Source: Serinus canaria (Eukaryota; Chordata; Aves; Passeriformes; Fringillidae). From it: a DNA stretch of 64,000 nt. Both the position numbers and the translations under genes were made by a program. The notes beneath the pieces were generated by a model. It did no database searches and had not been told where the DNA came from. It saw nothing but the letters and a program-made list of their open reading frames with translations. Positions 42,201-57,200 of this stretch are shown here, piece by piece. The first letter of the stretch is position 1. Each line of letters starts with the position of its first letter. Location: contig NC_066323.1 of the NCBI RefSeq assembly GCF_022539315.1, forward strand, positions 8,793,219-8,857,218, read 5' to 3'.

Positions 42201-45200
42201 GCAGTCAAAGGCCTCTTGTTTCTCAGCCCATATCTATGTGCCTGCTTTAGTGGTGTCCAGCTCCATGCTGGGTCCAAGCAGGGTTAGGACAGTATAGCTT
42301 TGACAGCATCACACTTGAACCAAAGAGTGTCACGAAAGGCTGGTGCTGAGAAAGGCAGCCCTGATGTGTCTGTGTGTGTCTGAGAGAGGTCTAAAGACAC
42401 TGATGGATTTATGTCCCCTTGCTAGGGGCAATACATTGCTGGGAGCCCCTGCTCTCTGCTGGCTTGGAAGGAATTATTGTTACAGCACAATCTCATACCA
42501 AACAGGAGATCTACAGTCACCCCCTGTGAACGGGATTCTAAATCCTGCTGCATTCACCCACAAAGTCACCTTCCACAGAAAACTGCAAATACTCCTGTTC
42601 ACATCCAACAGGAGCAGCATCAGCTGAAGGAAAACAGTAAAGGAACAGCACCACAGCTCAACCAACAAACCCTCTCCAAAGGTGTTAGGTCCAAAGATGC
42701 TGGATGTGGTATGACTTTTTCTTCCTTAAATGGTGTTCGCTTATTTTTGATTACAGCTCTTCCATGAAGCAGAGGAACTTAAGAGGTTTCTATAAAAGCT
42801 CTTTTAAACCCAACATTAGCTAACCCCACATCTACTGAGAGCACAGCCAATGACACAATTATGCTCTTTGGTGAGTAGCTGGGCCAGCACTTGCAATGGC
42901 TCTTTTCCATGCAAAATTATTCAAGAACTGTCTGCTGTTTTCTTGGTGACACTGTGCCTATCCAACAAACAGAAGCATCTTCAGCCATCCACTCTGGAAC
43001 AGCATTGCTGCCTGAAGAGCCATGAAAATCAAATCCCCTATTATCCAAAAAAATTGGATTACGGTGTTACATATGAGCCTTGCAATGTTGGTGTGGAGCT
43101 CCTGTTGCCAATGACAGTTGCCAAAAGACCAAAAGACCTACTTTTTTTTTGAAAGAAAAAGTAGTAAAAGGCAAGAATGCTGGCGGTTGCTGCTTGATGA
43201 AAGTCATTTGTGTTCCTCTCACAGCTAGCAGTAGCCCTGTACAAAGCATAGCTGAATAATGGAATTACTCCACTTTCTGAGATTGCTCAATTAACTCTTG
43301 GTTAAAACTGCTACCATTGAAACTTGATGAGAATAGCAGCTCTGAGGCAGTTTTAGATTCATTTCTTACTAAGCTAGAATGGCTTTTCCCTATAATGAAC
43401 ACCCTTTCCGGGGTATAAAGAATGCCCTTTACATTAGCTATGGTGCCTTCCCAGTAATAGATGCCTACAACACAAATGCATGGGAGGGTTCCCTGAATAC
43501 AAATGTCACTTATGGACCACGCTCACACCTTGAGGCTGAAAATGCCGTAAGACTGCTCTCTTTGCTTTATCCAAATTATCTGTGGTACAGTGGAAAACTG
43601 TTTTAAGTTCTCAATGCTGATGCTGGGCTCCTGAAGGCATTTGGCATGATTAGGAATTAATTGCTTAAAGCCTGATGTACTGGTTTGCACACAGGGATTA
43701 AGACTGCTAGAAAAACCTCAGCCATTTGCCTGAGTTTCTTTGAAATTACCAGTGCCACTTTGCAGCCCCGTTAAATGAAATTGCTGACTTCATCTGGCAG
43801 CACAGAATCAGGGCAGACGTCGCAGCGCTGGACGGCACAAGTGGCCACAGAGCCTTTGGGACCTCTTTACTCTCGGCTGTGTGGGTAGAAAAGGCCCCTT
43901 GTCCAGCCTGGAGCTCCTCACCCTCATCTGTGGTTCATATGGAAGGGATAAAGTCAATACCTGCCCATCCTACCATCCTCCCTCCTGTCTTGGTTCAAAT
44001 GGCAAAGGAGGCATCCTTGGACTGAAGTGTTGGTGTTGCAGAGGATGCAGTCACTGCAGGCTGTGACTCTTCATTAAAGGTTAATATGACTGCAGTCTGC
44101 TCCTTTTCATGCTAATTGGTGACAACCTTCAGACTCCTGGCGTGGTGCTCAAGTGCCCCTTTGTGCCAAAACAGTCTTCAGCTGCTGTGGGTCAGGGATG
44201 AAAGCTTAGACCTTCATGCATGTGCTGGGCCACACAGCATGGGGAGGCACAACTTCAGCAGGGTCCCTCAGCCTCAGCTGTACTTTCTCCACAATTTTCT
44301 CATGACTACCATATTTTTGAGCCCAGGGCAGAGGACTTTACTCTCAGCATCACACACAGAGGAAGACCTCCATTCAGGAATGGCCTTCCTAGATCCCTTT
44401 TTTCATGGGCCACAAAGAAGCCCCTGGAGTGCTGCTCACTCAGAGTGGGCACACAGCCTCATATACGTTCCCTTCTAGGAATGTCTCCAGTCCCCAGTGT
44501 TGCCTGGCACTTCCACACTGCCCTACCACTTGTGCTGGGTGTCAGCATCAAGGTGACAGCAATGTTAAAAACCCTCCCTGAATGCACAAACCCTTCACGT
44601 TTGTAGGGAAGACAATGGGAAAGAATTTGCAGTGCTTGCATCTCCAGAAGCTATGCAGTTGGGAATCCCAATCCTGCTTTCCACAGATCGGTGTCAGATC
44701 CAGTTTGTCTTTCAAAGGAGCCACCAGGTCACCAAGATCTCAGCTCTCAGAGGCAGCTATGATGCCAAGGGCCCTGCTCCCATTCTGCAGAGCCACAGGG
44801 AAGGGATAAGGATGGATCACTAATACACAGTGCTGTCCTCAACTACCAGGTCTCATGAGAGCAATGACCACCTGGGCTGGCAAGCCTTATCTGGGAATGC
44901 ATTAGGATACTCCCAAGCAAGGGAGCTGCCCAGCTACCTCAGGCCAGAGCAGCGACCTGAGACCTGAGTTTTCTCCAGTCCATGGTAATTTTTGGTGGGT
45001 GAATGAGCTCAGAGCCAGGCTGGGGCTGGGACAGGGCAGAGGAGAGGGGAGATACCTCACAGCCAGTGTCCAAGCCGGGCAGTCCACATTCCTGAGATGT
45101 GCAGTCTGATATGCCACTGGCTCCCAAAGCACAGATTATGACAAGACACGTAATATTAATGTCATCCAGAGTCTGGCTAGGAGGAGAATGGAAAGAATTC

Positions 45201-48200
45201 CTGAATGAATGCAGACAGCCCCTCTGCTGATGGGAAAGTCTCCAGCCCCACACATCAGGCCAGCACCGCCTGTTATCAGACTGCCTTTCCCACTGGAAGG
45301 AGGAAACAGGAATGAAAGGCACTTTTCCTCGCCATTAAAAGTTTATGCAAGTGATTTATGGGTCAGAAAAATTAGCAAGTGCGTTGCTGAGTGCTCCTAA
45401 CAGCAGTGTGTTACGTGGCTGCTGACCAGAAATGCCAAGACCTATTAGGTGGAAGCAAAGGGCAGCATGATGGAAAGTTAAAGATGCTTTTTGCCGATTT
45501 AATTAATTAGCCAGGTCTTTTCTCCATCCCCTGCAGCCTTCATTAATGTAATGCTGAAGTGAAGAAATATTAACAATTCAGACAACACATTAATAGTAAC
45601 ACAATACCTGCAAAATGCAAGTGTAAGTCCATTAGGTAAACATGATCTTAAGCCATTGAGGCAGAAATAATATTCTGACATTTCCTAGCAATAGTATCCT
45701 GCAGAAATACTGTCCATCGTTTATGCTCCCTTATAAGTCATGGTCCCTGGTACATGAGGGGCTCTTCATCTGTTACTAGTCCCTGAAATGATGAGAAAAA
45801 CTTACATTTCCATTAAGATATTTAACAGTTCCATATGGAAAGTGTCTTACTAAACCCATGTCATGAACCAGAAAGATCAGAAGGGATTTTTAAAAGGATT
45901 TTATCTCTGTGCCAGCAAGGGATGGAGATAAAACCTGAACCTGATAGCTTGTAAATATTAACCTACACTTGGGAATGCTCCAGAACATCAGCTTTCTATT
46001 ATGGTGGTTTCATCTGAGACAAGTTTTCATTAAGGGAGGAACAAACAGTTAATCACCCGGAGAACTGATAGCGCCGCAGGGAGTCACAGATTGCTAGAAC
46101 CAGCCTTCCTGTTTCACACTCCCCATCAGCTACTGTTCTCCCAGACATTCCTGCTGAGGAGATATTCACATCCTGTGTGTGTTACACCCTTCAGCCTTTG
46201 GACTTGCTTTTTCCTAGTTTACCTGGCATTAAAGAGTTGATTACCTCCAAAGCAGGAGATAATCTGATGGTCAAGGGGGAAATAATACTGGATGAACATT
46301 CCACACTAGAAGCATATTCTGAGATAGTCAATGACTGGGAGAGCATACATCTACCAACCAGGATGTGACCCAAGGACAAACAAGGAGGAGTCTGCAGAAA
46401 CTCATGAAGAGATGAACAACAAAAGATAACAAAAAAAGAGTTTAAAATACCAAAACCACGGAAAGTAACCTACACAATCCAGCAGCCAAAGGCAGCGGTG
46501 GCACAACAACTCAGCATACACCCCTAATGTTCATGAAGTGGGAGTCAGGCAGTGACTTGCTAAGTAATGCCCTCTTCTGGTGCAAGTCTCTGGTCCAAGC
46601 AATGCAGAGTCACTTCAAAGTTGGATAGGCTGGCTTTTTCCAGTTGAGTTTTAGCAATCCCCACCTTCAACTTTCTCACAGCCTCTCTGGGTGCTTGTTC
46701 CAGTTCTTAACCATGCTCACAAGTACTGTCTGGGATCATGGGAAGAGACCTCAAGGAGAAGCAATCTCCCAGACTGGCCAGCCTTCAGCAAGGGCCTTGC
46801 CAGAGGAGGACTGCTCAAGACAAACTTGCTGCAGATCAAGGCAATCAGAACGACCTCTAGGACCACTGGTTCTGAGAAGATCTGTGTCAGAAAAACACGT
46901 GGAACTTAGCAAGTTCCCAAGGTTCCCAGCAGACAACACCCAAAGGTAGCTGCTCCCTGGCCATGGGATGCTCTGCTGGGGGTGCTGCTTTCCAGGCAGG
47001 GCCATGGGTCAGGGCTCACATTGCTCTGGTTCAACCTCAGATTTGCAGTTGTAGCACTGAGTTGGGCAGGTTAAGGGGAACAGTTGTATCAATACAGAGT
47101 GAGGGATCCAGCTGGCTCTGGCTGTATTATTCTTGGTCTGAAATGATTACAAAGCAATCCTGAACCTTCTGGTTACCAGGACTTTCAAAGACATGGAAAC
47201 CCGAGGGGGAGGGAAGCAAGGTATGGGGGACACCAACAGCAGATTTGGGTTAAAATAACCAATAAAAGTTGGCAGGGAAATGAAAGGGAAATGGGCAACA
47301 GAGAATTTGGGGGTGATGCTTTCTAAATATGCTACTGAAATACTCTGGATAAGTTCTGCTTTCAAGCAGCCTCTTGGCAGATTACAATGTCCCAGAAGGT
47401 TTTATATCCAGCTTCTACGATCTTAAACTAAATATTAGGTGAGAAAAACATGCTTCTAAGGAAAAGTCAAACATAGCTCTGAGTGAAAAACAATGATCAG
47501 GAGAACGAACATATTGGGTTTGTTGAATATACAACCAACATCCGTTTTCTTGCCCAAAAAATAAAGCCAAGGGAATAAAATGCAGAGATGAGCAGAATGG
47601 AAAAGCTGCAGGAAATTTAGGCAGTCTCCTCCCACCCCACATATTTCCCCAGGCAGGACTCTCACCCTGACTGGCCTCAGCCAGCAGGCTTGGAGCTTTT
47701 CCTTGAATTCCTCAGAGAGCCTTACCCCCTCTGCAGCAGGACAGGCTCAAGGTATAATGGGTCTTTTCCATCTGGAATTTCTCTCCCTTGACTTTTATGT
47801 GCATCGATTCACAAGCTGTTTGATTTACTGATGCAGGGGCTGGGAAGAGTCTAGTTTGGTCTAAGGACAGCCTGAGGTTAAAGGCAGCTGTGCAATTTCA
47901 CCACCCTGTCCATTACAAGAAAATGCTCAGATCTGGATTTACAGTCATGTTCCACTGAGCCCACACATCATGGCAGGCTGAAATTAGCATCATTTTCACA
48001 ACGGGACTGAGTAAAAATGGATAAACATCCCACTGGAGCTGGACACCCCATGGAGAAAGCCATGGGAGTAGGTCCTGAACAGCACCTTGGAGGGTGTGTG
48101 GCTGTGGGTGACAGAGAGCTCTTTGTCTCCAGATGGAGCTACTGCCAGCCAGATGGTAGAGGGTAGATGAGGCAGTTTCAATGCGACCATAATAGGTGAG

Positions 48201-51200
48201 GATGAGTGGCATGGGACCTATCACTGTAAGCAAGGGAGAATCAGATCCTTTAAGTCCAGAGATGGATATGATGACTCTCCAGAGCTGCACTGTAAGAAAG
48301 GACTTTGTAATATGTCTCAGTCCCTCTACTGTCTGCAAAGCCTCACATGCTGCTGGCTGAATTTAGCAAAAACCTCCATCCCTGATTGTCACAGTCATAA
48401 CCTGGTTATTCCAGCTAGTTCCTCCATTGACTTTTATGGATCCCTCAGCTCCATCTAAGAACAGAGAAACCAAAGCTAGATCCATGATGATATCCTGGAA
48501 CTGCTCCTTTGGGTCAGGGTTTTACTAGACGAAAGGAAGCTTGGTTAAAATAAAGACCTAGGTGCAATGAAGAAGAACTCTTGCAATGTTACCTTCTAGC
48601 TCTTCCAGAGCTCAGCAGCACAGATCAACCTCCTGAAAAAAATCTACCATCAAAAGAAAGCAGACACACAGATCTGCCAGCACATTTGTGCTGCTGAAAC
48701 TGATGGACCTCAGCACTGGATCATGGTAAGATTTGCAACACTGTCATCTTGCAAAGCCTTGGCAGTGCCTTTTAATCCTTGGAAAAGGAGCACTTCAGGC
48801 ATCAGTTCTTGACTTTGCATTTGAATGTTACAAAGCCAAAACAACAACTTCTCTTGGAGCACAGGGCATATCCTAAGATGCCCTGGAGCTTTCTCGTCCT
48901 ACAGACATTGAGTAGCAATCTCCAAATGACAAAACAGAAATAAAACCATATATCCTCACGCTTTGGTGAGCCTCCAATCCAAGCCTGACAGATACCTGGC
49001 TATGAGTGCTGTGTCTCTCAGACTGCTTAACCCTTGAATAAACAGGGGAAATGAACATTTAGAAGAAGCCTAGGTTCATCCCTTTCTCTTCCAATGAGCC
49101 CTATTAACTCTTGGGGAAAAATCCTTTTTCCCCTTTGAGACGTGTACCCTGTCTGTCACCAGCAGGCCTGGTATTGTGTAAAGTAACCTATGAGCAGAAA
49201 AACCCCACATTCTTCAGCGACACCAGGCCTGGAGCCAGGGATTGACCTGATGGTTCTTACTGTTTCTTCCCTTATCATTCCTGTAACTGGAAGAACAGGG
49301 ATGATATTGCCTGTTCTCCTGATCCCTTAGTCATCCCAAACCATTGAAGTATCTTTTGAATGCCCTTGGACTTCTTGTTGCAACATCATTGCTGCCAACG
49401 CGAAAAATCAATAATGGACCATATCTGAGGGCCATACTAGGGTGGGAAGTTTTCACTTTTATAACTTGGCCCCAGAGAGGTAGCAGACTTCCCTAAGGAG
49501 TGGGTCTGATCTGTGTATTGGGCCTTTGACTCTCTACCAAGGGTTACTAATGCCATCTAAGTAAAAGCTCTGGAAGCTTCCTCCAACTGATCAACCTGTT
49601 GAATCTGGTGAAGCTCCACCAGATACCTTTCACTGACCAGTTTCAGCAGGGGACAAACAGACTCAGAACTGCCTGCAGCAGCAATATGACTGTGCCAAGA
49701 GGTGTTAAGAAAGGGGACACACAATAGTTAAAACAGACAATCCAAGTACCTGGAAAAGGGCAGGGATTACAAGAATCTGGTAACCCACCACAGGGGATCC
49801 AACAGCTTCTGTTACTGCCCAGACTTCATGTGCTCACTTACTGCTATCTGGAAATGACAGGTATCAGCAGCTTCTGTGGATGCCTGTGGGAGCATGATCC
49901 TCCACAGCAAGAGAGGCACCAACCCCATTTCAGCCTGGCCTTTGCTCTGTATCACACCAAGACAGATCCCATATGGAAAGAAAACAGTCTGGGAGCGAAG
50001 CATGGATGGGCTGAATGTCAAAGCATGGGAAATACAGCTTAGGGTACGTGCAATCCAGGCACATTATACCCCCTCTGAAACTCACTCTCCCATTGTTATT
50101 TAACATCCTGCAAGTTTCAGCCAGAGACTCCCATCCGCGCCCCAAACTGGCCTGGGTATGGCTGGGAAGAAGAAAGGGAGCTTGAAATGAACTGTGGAAA
50201 GATTTAAGTGCTCTAACTGCTGCTTTCCAATACAATTTTCCACTTGGGGCAGGGGAAGGGAAGGAGGAAAGCCTGACAGTAGTTTAGAGCCAGTCACAAT
50301 TGTGACAGGTTTTTCTTTTCCATTTCCAACCAGCTCACAGGCAGAAGGAGCACTTTAACTTCCATTAATTATCACAGCCTTATTCCAGCTCAGGGTTTAA
50401 GAGCAGCAGTGGCAAACTCTTAGTGTCTCAAAGTGTGCTACACTACTCAGTGCAGTAAAACTCTATAATTATTGGAACCAAGAGCTACTGCAACTCTTCC
50501 TAGAGTACCTCAGTTTGCAGCTAAGGGCATCTCCTGCAGGCAGCACCAGTTCTGTCAGAGAAGAGGATCACACAAACAACTTCTTGCACTCCAGACTCTG
50601 AGAACAGGTTAACAGCCATTTAACAGATGGATCTCTTGCACACCCAAGCTGTACACACAGAAAAAAAAGAGATTAACAGAGGAGTAGATTACTTCTGTCT
50701 CCTCCCTGGCTACCAGAGACTCCTGTTGTAACTCTGCCACCACGTGAAGTTGATGGCATTTATCAGTACTGATCACTGGATACACAGCCTCAAAGTGTGC
50801 ACGTGGTGTTTAGGGAGATGCAGGCAGCTCAAACACAGCCCTCATGCAACTGGGGTAAAACTCTTATAAAATATTGCTACATGGTTTCTCCCACTTTTTG
50901 GCTTCATTACAAAATATCAATGAACATTATTTAAAGATAGCTGTAACTGAGATGTGCCTGTGCAGGGACTAAGATGCCCTAGCTCAGCATTTCAGCCCAT
51001 GCTGCCCCCGATCCCTTCCTGCTCCTCTGCCAACAGGGTTGATCCACCCTCAGCTGGTCTCCCCTGCTGAAACCCACTCCCAGCACCTAGCTGCAGGTAC
51101 CATCCCTTCATGCTCACTGATGACAAGATGTGCCATTCTCCCTTCCCCAGTTGATACCAGACCTTCCCAGAACTGCCCTCTCTGACACTCATGGCTTGCA

Positions 51201-54200
51201 AACCACTCACAGGTATTTTTGGCACTGAGTAATATTTTTGGCACTGCTCCCTGAAAGCAGGGAGATGCTGCTGTTTCTGGATGCAGCCAGACCTGCTTCC
51301 CAGGGACCCCACAGTCACCCTAGCAGATGCTGGTGAGCTGTCTTGGGATTCAGGTGCTTCATGGCTTTAAGTGGAAAACAAGCCCAGCCACAAGCATTGT
51401 TTCCCTGCTTGCACCACCTGAAGAGCTGATGCCTCCAGCGGTGGCAAATCTACCAGCCTGGAGCATGTAAGGGGCAAGCCTCACATCTGCATGGACACAT
51501 CCAAAAGGAGGAAGGAGGACTGACTATGAATTCAAATTTAGAGGGACTGGGATGTACTTCTGAGGCTCACACAGCAGCTCCACATTCAGCTCTGAGTCAC
51601 ACAGGAACCAGCCTGGGGAGCAATTACTGGTGCACAGAAGCTCTTGAGCTGCAACAAAAGAATGGCAAGGAGCTTCTCATCAAAACCCCTTGAAATCTTT
51701 ATCTTGCCCACTTAGGCTTGGGAGGATACTTCCTTCTGCTAAAACAACTGAAGCCTCAGCAGAGCATTTGGGATGCTGGAGAGGAAATGTCCAATGAAGT
51801 GAATCAGGGGTGAGCAGCAGCCACTGCAGCACAGCAGCACTGACAGCCCTGACAACATCACCCCGTTCCCATGCCAGCACTTGGGACTACAGGAACTACA
51901 CTCCATTAGGAACAAGCTGTTCCCCTAATTCAGTCATCCTGACTACTCTTCTAAAAGATTTTCCTGAAACTGTGAAGGACTTTGACTAAGCAAATGCACT
52001 TTGGCATCTGACTTCAGTCCTCTAGCTGCCAGTGCATCACCCCCTGCAAGCCCAGCCTGGACTACTAAGAGCCACATGGCAAGAGGAAATCCCAAACCAC
52101 ATCCCACTCCCAAATCAGGTCTGCAGGACCAAGGAGATCCCCACACTTCAATCCTCCTCCCTGCATCCTCACACACAGATGAGCTTTTTATTCTACAAAC
52201 CTCACAGACTGCTCTAGGACTGAAGGGGAATTACATTACAGCAAGCACACGCCCAGTTGTTCAGTTTGTATGTGCTGACAGTCTCATTTTGACTCTACTT
52301 TCTATGTTTAAGGTGTTAATGGGAACCTTGATGCATTTCAGAGGGAACGTGCACAGAGAGAAGACAGATGCATGAGGCTAAAACCTGGTTCCCAGATTTC
52401 ATATCAAGTGCTGGATTTGTTTATATCCATATGATGCAATCTCCATAAAAGCAATCAACTACCACCAAAAGGAGATATTTTAATATCTGCACAGCTTCAC
52501 ACACTAGGCATTAGGTTTGATTTTATGATGCAGAATAATAAAATGGATTTCTTCCACAAGTTCCCAAATGCTGTTATTAAGTGTTGCTTCTCTAATAAAA
52601 TATGCTGCAACATACAGCAGTACATGACGTGGCATTTACACAAACCTTTTCTCCATATAGACTTTTAACAAATCCGTCTCTTCTATACACTACAGAAGCA
52701 CAAGATGAGTAATTATGTTCTCTGCTTAATAATGTTTTTGCACTGGCCAATTTAACAGCTAATCTCCACAAACCTATGAGATAGTCCCCCAGCAGCTACA
52801 TTTGCATGTTGTAATCAAGTCTTGCTATTAAATCATACTTTGCAACAATAGCTGAGCTGTCAACGACAAGCAGCAGCTCTCGGCTCTTGCACTGGCACCA
52901 TGCAGGCAAAAGCCCTGGAAAAACATGCACAAAGCCTCACTGCTCTGCCAGCTAGGAGAGCATCCCTTTGCACTTCTGGGAGCTTGGAAATGGCTACACC
53001 CATGACAGATCTCAGGACAAGCATCCTTTGTCTCGCTCAACTCTCTGGTCAGTCAGCTTGCAAGCTGTTTTCTCCAGGCCTGCCTGCTGCTCTCTGCAGT
53101 GATGCAAAGCCAAAATGGTTTGGCTGTGGTGTGCTCTGTCATACGTCTCTGACTGCTTTTTATGGTGTCCTTAAAAAGTGAGCATACTGTGTGCAACAGA
53201 GAGATCCATTCGTGGCAAAGGTCCTGCCTTGGCTGCGTGGGCAGAACAGCTTGTGCAGCCATACTGTGATCAGAGCACTGCACCCTTCAGGGTTAACCAG
53301 GCTCCTTGAAAATGCCCTGCCTGATTTTCCAGTTTCTTTGCTGTTCTTGTTGATCACAGTGCAGCAAGAGGATGCGGCTGAGAGAGGGCAGACCAGAATC
53401 AGTTCAGTTAAATGTCCCTGTTAGTGTTATCACAGTTTGGCTGAATAGCTGGTGTGACATGCAGCATTAAACAGATATTTGATCTTCCTCCACTGGCTTT
53501 GACCAGGGACCGATCCCTCTGCTCTGCACTTCCCATTTGCTCTCACAAAAACTCATCCCCAAAACACCCACATAAACTCCAGCTTAGTTCAGCACCATAT
53601 TCCTGCTCCTGTACATTCACTGAAGCAAGGTGTCCCTTCTCCTCTGCTTTCCCACAACCTCAGTTTTCTGTCAGTGACTGTAAATACCTGAGTGACCCAA
53701 GTGCATCCATCAAAGAACAGCACCAAGAGGCAATTCTCTGAATTCCTGACAAACATCACTGCTCTGGTCCAGGCTGTTACTGGTGCCAAAAACTCCTGCT
53801 CTGAACCAGATTCTGACTCTCTGCAAAACGCTGCAAATGTGCAATAAATAGCATAGTCCTTTTGAATCCTGCCTTTTGCAGTACCCTTACCAGAGGCAGA
53901 GTTTCAACACAGCAACATGGATCAGCCCCGGCTCAGCCATATCGATGATGTCTTTCTATCCTAATGATTCTTCCTAGACATTAGTACAACATTTATTTCT
54001 ACCTTGCCCTGTTCTTCCCATTTATCCACAAATCTGACAAGGTCTCCTTCCTTTTAACATGGAAACACAGGGAAAGGAGAATTTCTTGCTGGAATTGGCT
54101 CACTCTGTGAAAGTAGAAAGATCAATCTAGATTCAATCTGTCTCTCTAATTGTTAGAGGCTGGAACTGACCTGAGGCTGGCCTGGCTGCGAGTGAACGTG

Positions 54201-57200
54201 TGAGCACAGGCAGCCTGCTCCCAGCTTCTCTTGCTTTATGCTTCAAACAAGTCACACCAGACTTCTTTGTACATGGTGGACCCTTCTCTACTGTTACCTG
54301 GACACTTGTGCCCAGCCACATCACCAGGCGGTGCCTGTCTGTCAGCAAGACTGCAAATGAGCACTGAGCTTAGATAAAGCAAGAATCACTCCTTAACAAT
54401 GACTTATCCTCACCTCATTTTAGGTCCTATTTTACCACAAAGTCCTTCCCAGGAGTACTTCCAGAGGGGCTAAGCCAATGTAGTCTTCCTTGAAAGTCAG
54501 GACAGCTGCACGTGTAGCTGATCACTAAATTGATTATGTTGAGATGAGCAGGGTTTGCATCAACTCTTTTACTACATCAGACTGCTTAACCTGGACTGTC
54601 TCAGCAAAATGAGTTTATGCCAGAGATGCAACATGTACAAGAGCTGTGCCAGGGCTGGTTTTCACCATGGGGATGGTGTGATGAGCAGTCGAGATGTCTG
54701 TCTCTGCTCAGCTCAGTGGAGACAGAAAGAAGTATCTGTGAGCAGCCCAGAGGCAGGCAAGAGCTCTGCTGTACAAGGCAGGAGTGAGCAGTGATCTGAT
54801 CAGCCAGAGACGTACAGGAACAGTTCATCACTGCTGTGTTCAAGTGTCAAAGTTACTGGAGAAGCTGAAGGGCAGAAAGCAAGAGAAGTAGGAGGGGAAG
54901 TGAGGGATCCTGCATTGCTCAGCTCCCCTGGCCAGTGCCCAGAGTAGTGTGGCCCTGCAGAAGCAGGAAAGCCAGACAAGACCTGAGCCAGGCTGAAACC
55001 CAGGCTGGGCTCTGTCCCTGCCTGTACCAGCCAAACACCATGGTTATCGTGCCCACAGCAGCAGAGCTTTGCAGAAACTGAGAGGTGAGTGGCAATGATA
55101 AAAGTTCACTTTTCTCTATTCCCTTCTTTTTGATGATGGCAAAGTGCTTTATAAATGCTAATAAAGAAGTCCTTGAGAATTCTTGCAGGATTCTTGCTCT
55201 TTTTTGCTCTGCAGTGGGTGGTGGAGAAAAACAGATGACGTGACTTGCCAGAGATCATGCAAGGAACAGCCTCTGAGTTGAGAGCTGACCATGGAGCTCC
55301 CACCCCATGTGAGCTGGTGAGGGGTCCAGTGGGATCAATGGAGAACAGGGCATTCCCAGAGGCAGAACAAGCTTGCAGAACATCTTGGCCAGTAATGAGG
55401 CTGCTCATTTAAGAGTGCTGCATTTCAGATGAGACAGGTGAAGGACACAAAATTCAAGATGTTCAAAGCTGATCTGAGGTATTTCAAACCAGCTTCCATT
55501 AAAATTAATGGAAACATTAATGCAAAGTACACTCAGATCCTCAAGCAGGTTCTTTCCAAGCAAGATCTTTCCATTAACTTGAAAGAAAGTTGTGCCCAAA
55601 TCCTCTTCCATCGCTGGGAACATCTGAGACAGGCAAAGTCAGGTTACAAATCCATTAGGCTCCAGACTGAGTAATGCATGGCCAGATGAAAGTGGTGACA
55701 GTGCTAAGCTGTAAGAGGAACACCACTCAGGGTGACCTTGAGTGAGGAGCTGAGCACACAAAACATGCATGTGACTTGGAGTTCCTTTTCTCAATGGAGA
55801 AGAAGTAGTGAGGTGTGGAGAGAATGGAATCCATTGCCAGGCTGATGTAGCTGCTCTGAACCATGGAAAAAAAACATTGAAAAAGCAGCAGGACCAAGAA
55901 CAATGCACAGCAGTAGCTGGAAAAATAGAGCTGGGACCTTAGCAGCTCAGGAGAGGGTAAGAAGAGATAGTTCCACTCTCACCCTCTAATTTGTGAGGAT
56001 ATAATTTCTATAAGGTCCATGGAATGCCCAACTCAGCAGAGTATATGGAGAGAGGAGTGATGTCAGTGCAAAATTGGTCTTTTACATTAACAGAGAGCAA
56101 TGTGTCAAGGATTTAAGACTGGGAGGATTATTTCACCAGCTGATGCCGTGTGCCTGGAGGCCTTCAGGTAGCTACAACTCTGTTAAAAAAGACTTGCAGG
56201 GTCTAAAACACATTCCAGAAGTGCATCTGTCCTTGAAAGAGAATTCTCTGTTCCTCTCTTGGCCCAATTTCCCAGTTAATCTCTCTTGCCTTTCAAATGC
56301 ATGCTGTATTTCTAATCTGAAGCCTTCAGCTCTCAGCCAGTAGCTCTTTATGAGAGAGCAATCCTAGCTGGCTGACAATCCACCAGCACTCCAGCTCACA
56401 CTGCCCATGCCTTGGGGAACCGAGGCACTCAGTGCTGCACAGACCACAGAGGTCCAGCCTGTGGCAAACCAAAACCCTGGCTCCCTCTAGGCAGACAGCA
56501 CAGATCCAACAGCAGGATGTTGAGCAGGAATGGCAGGTTTATTCCCAAGCACAGCATCCCTCATCACAGCCAGCTCCAAGTAGTCAGGATTCCATTCATC
56601 ACCTTTGGTCTTACCCCACTGTCTGCCCTTGCAAGTAACTCTCCATCCTTTGTACCAAAGCACCTCCTGACAAAGCAAAAGAAGGCAGCACATCCTCTCA
56701 CCCACTGTCCCAGCTTATAACATCCCAGGGGGGCCAGCAAAACCTGCTACTGGCAGAGAAGTCACTCTGCACTTTGCCTATACATTCAGTGACACAGAGA
56801 CCAGGCCAAAACAAGGACTCCATTTCCCTAATTGTTAAGAAAAGGACATACCTAGAAATCCTACTGGGAAATGAATAGCTAGGGGGTCTGGTGATTTTTC
56901 TAGCCAGATCCCAGCTCAGGAGAGTGCCTTCCTTGACACAAAATCAATTCTGCAGCTTGGGTTCATGATGAAATTGAGAGGTGCCTCTTGTGGAGGGATG
57001 ATTATTCATTCTTTCTCACGTCACATCTGTCCTCTCCCATGTTCATAAGGGCTAATCACAGACTCATCTAATTCAGGGCTGCTAAGAAACCCATATGCAC
57101 AGGCTAGTAATTCAAGCCCAGATATAGCTCACTGCCTTGAGCATTAGTCAGACACATACAGGCCAGGGAAATGGTGTCGAAATGCTGCTGAGGGCTTTCA

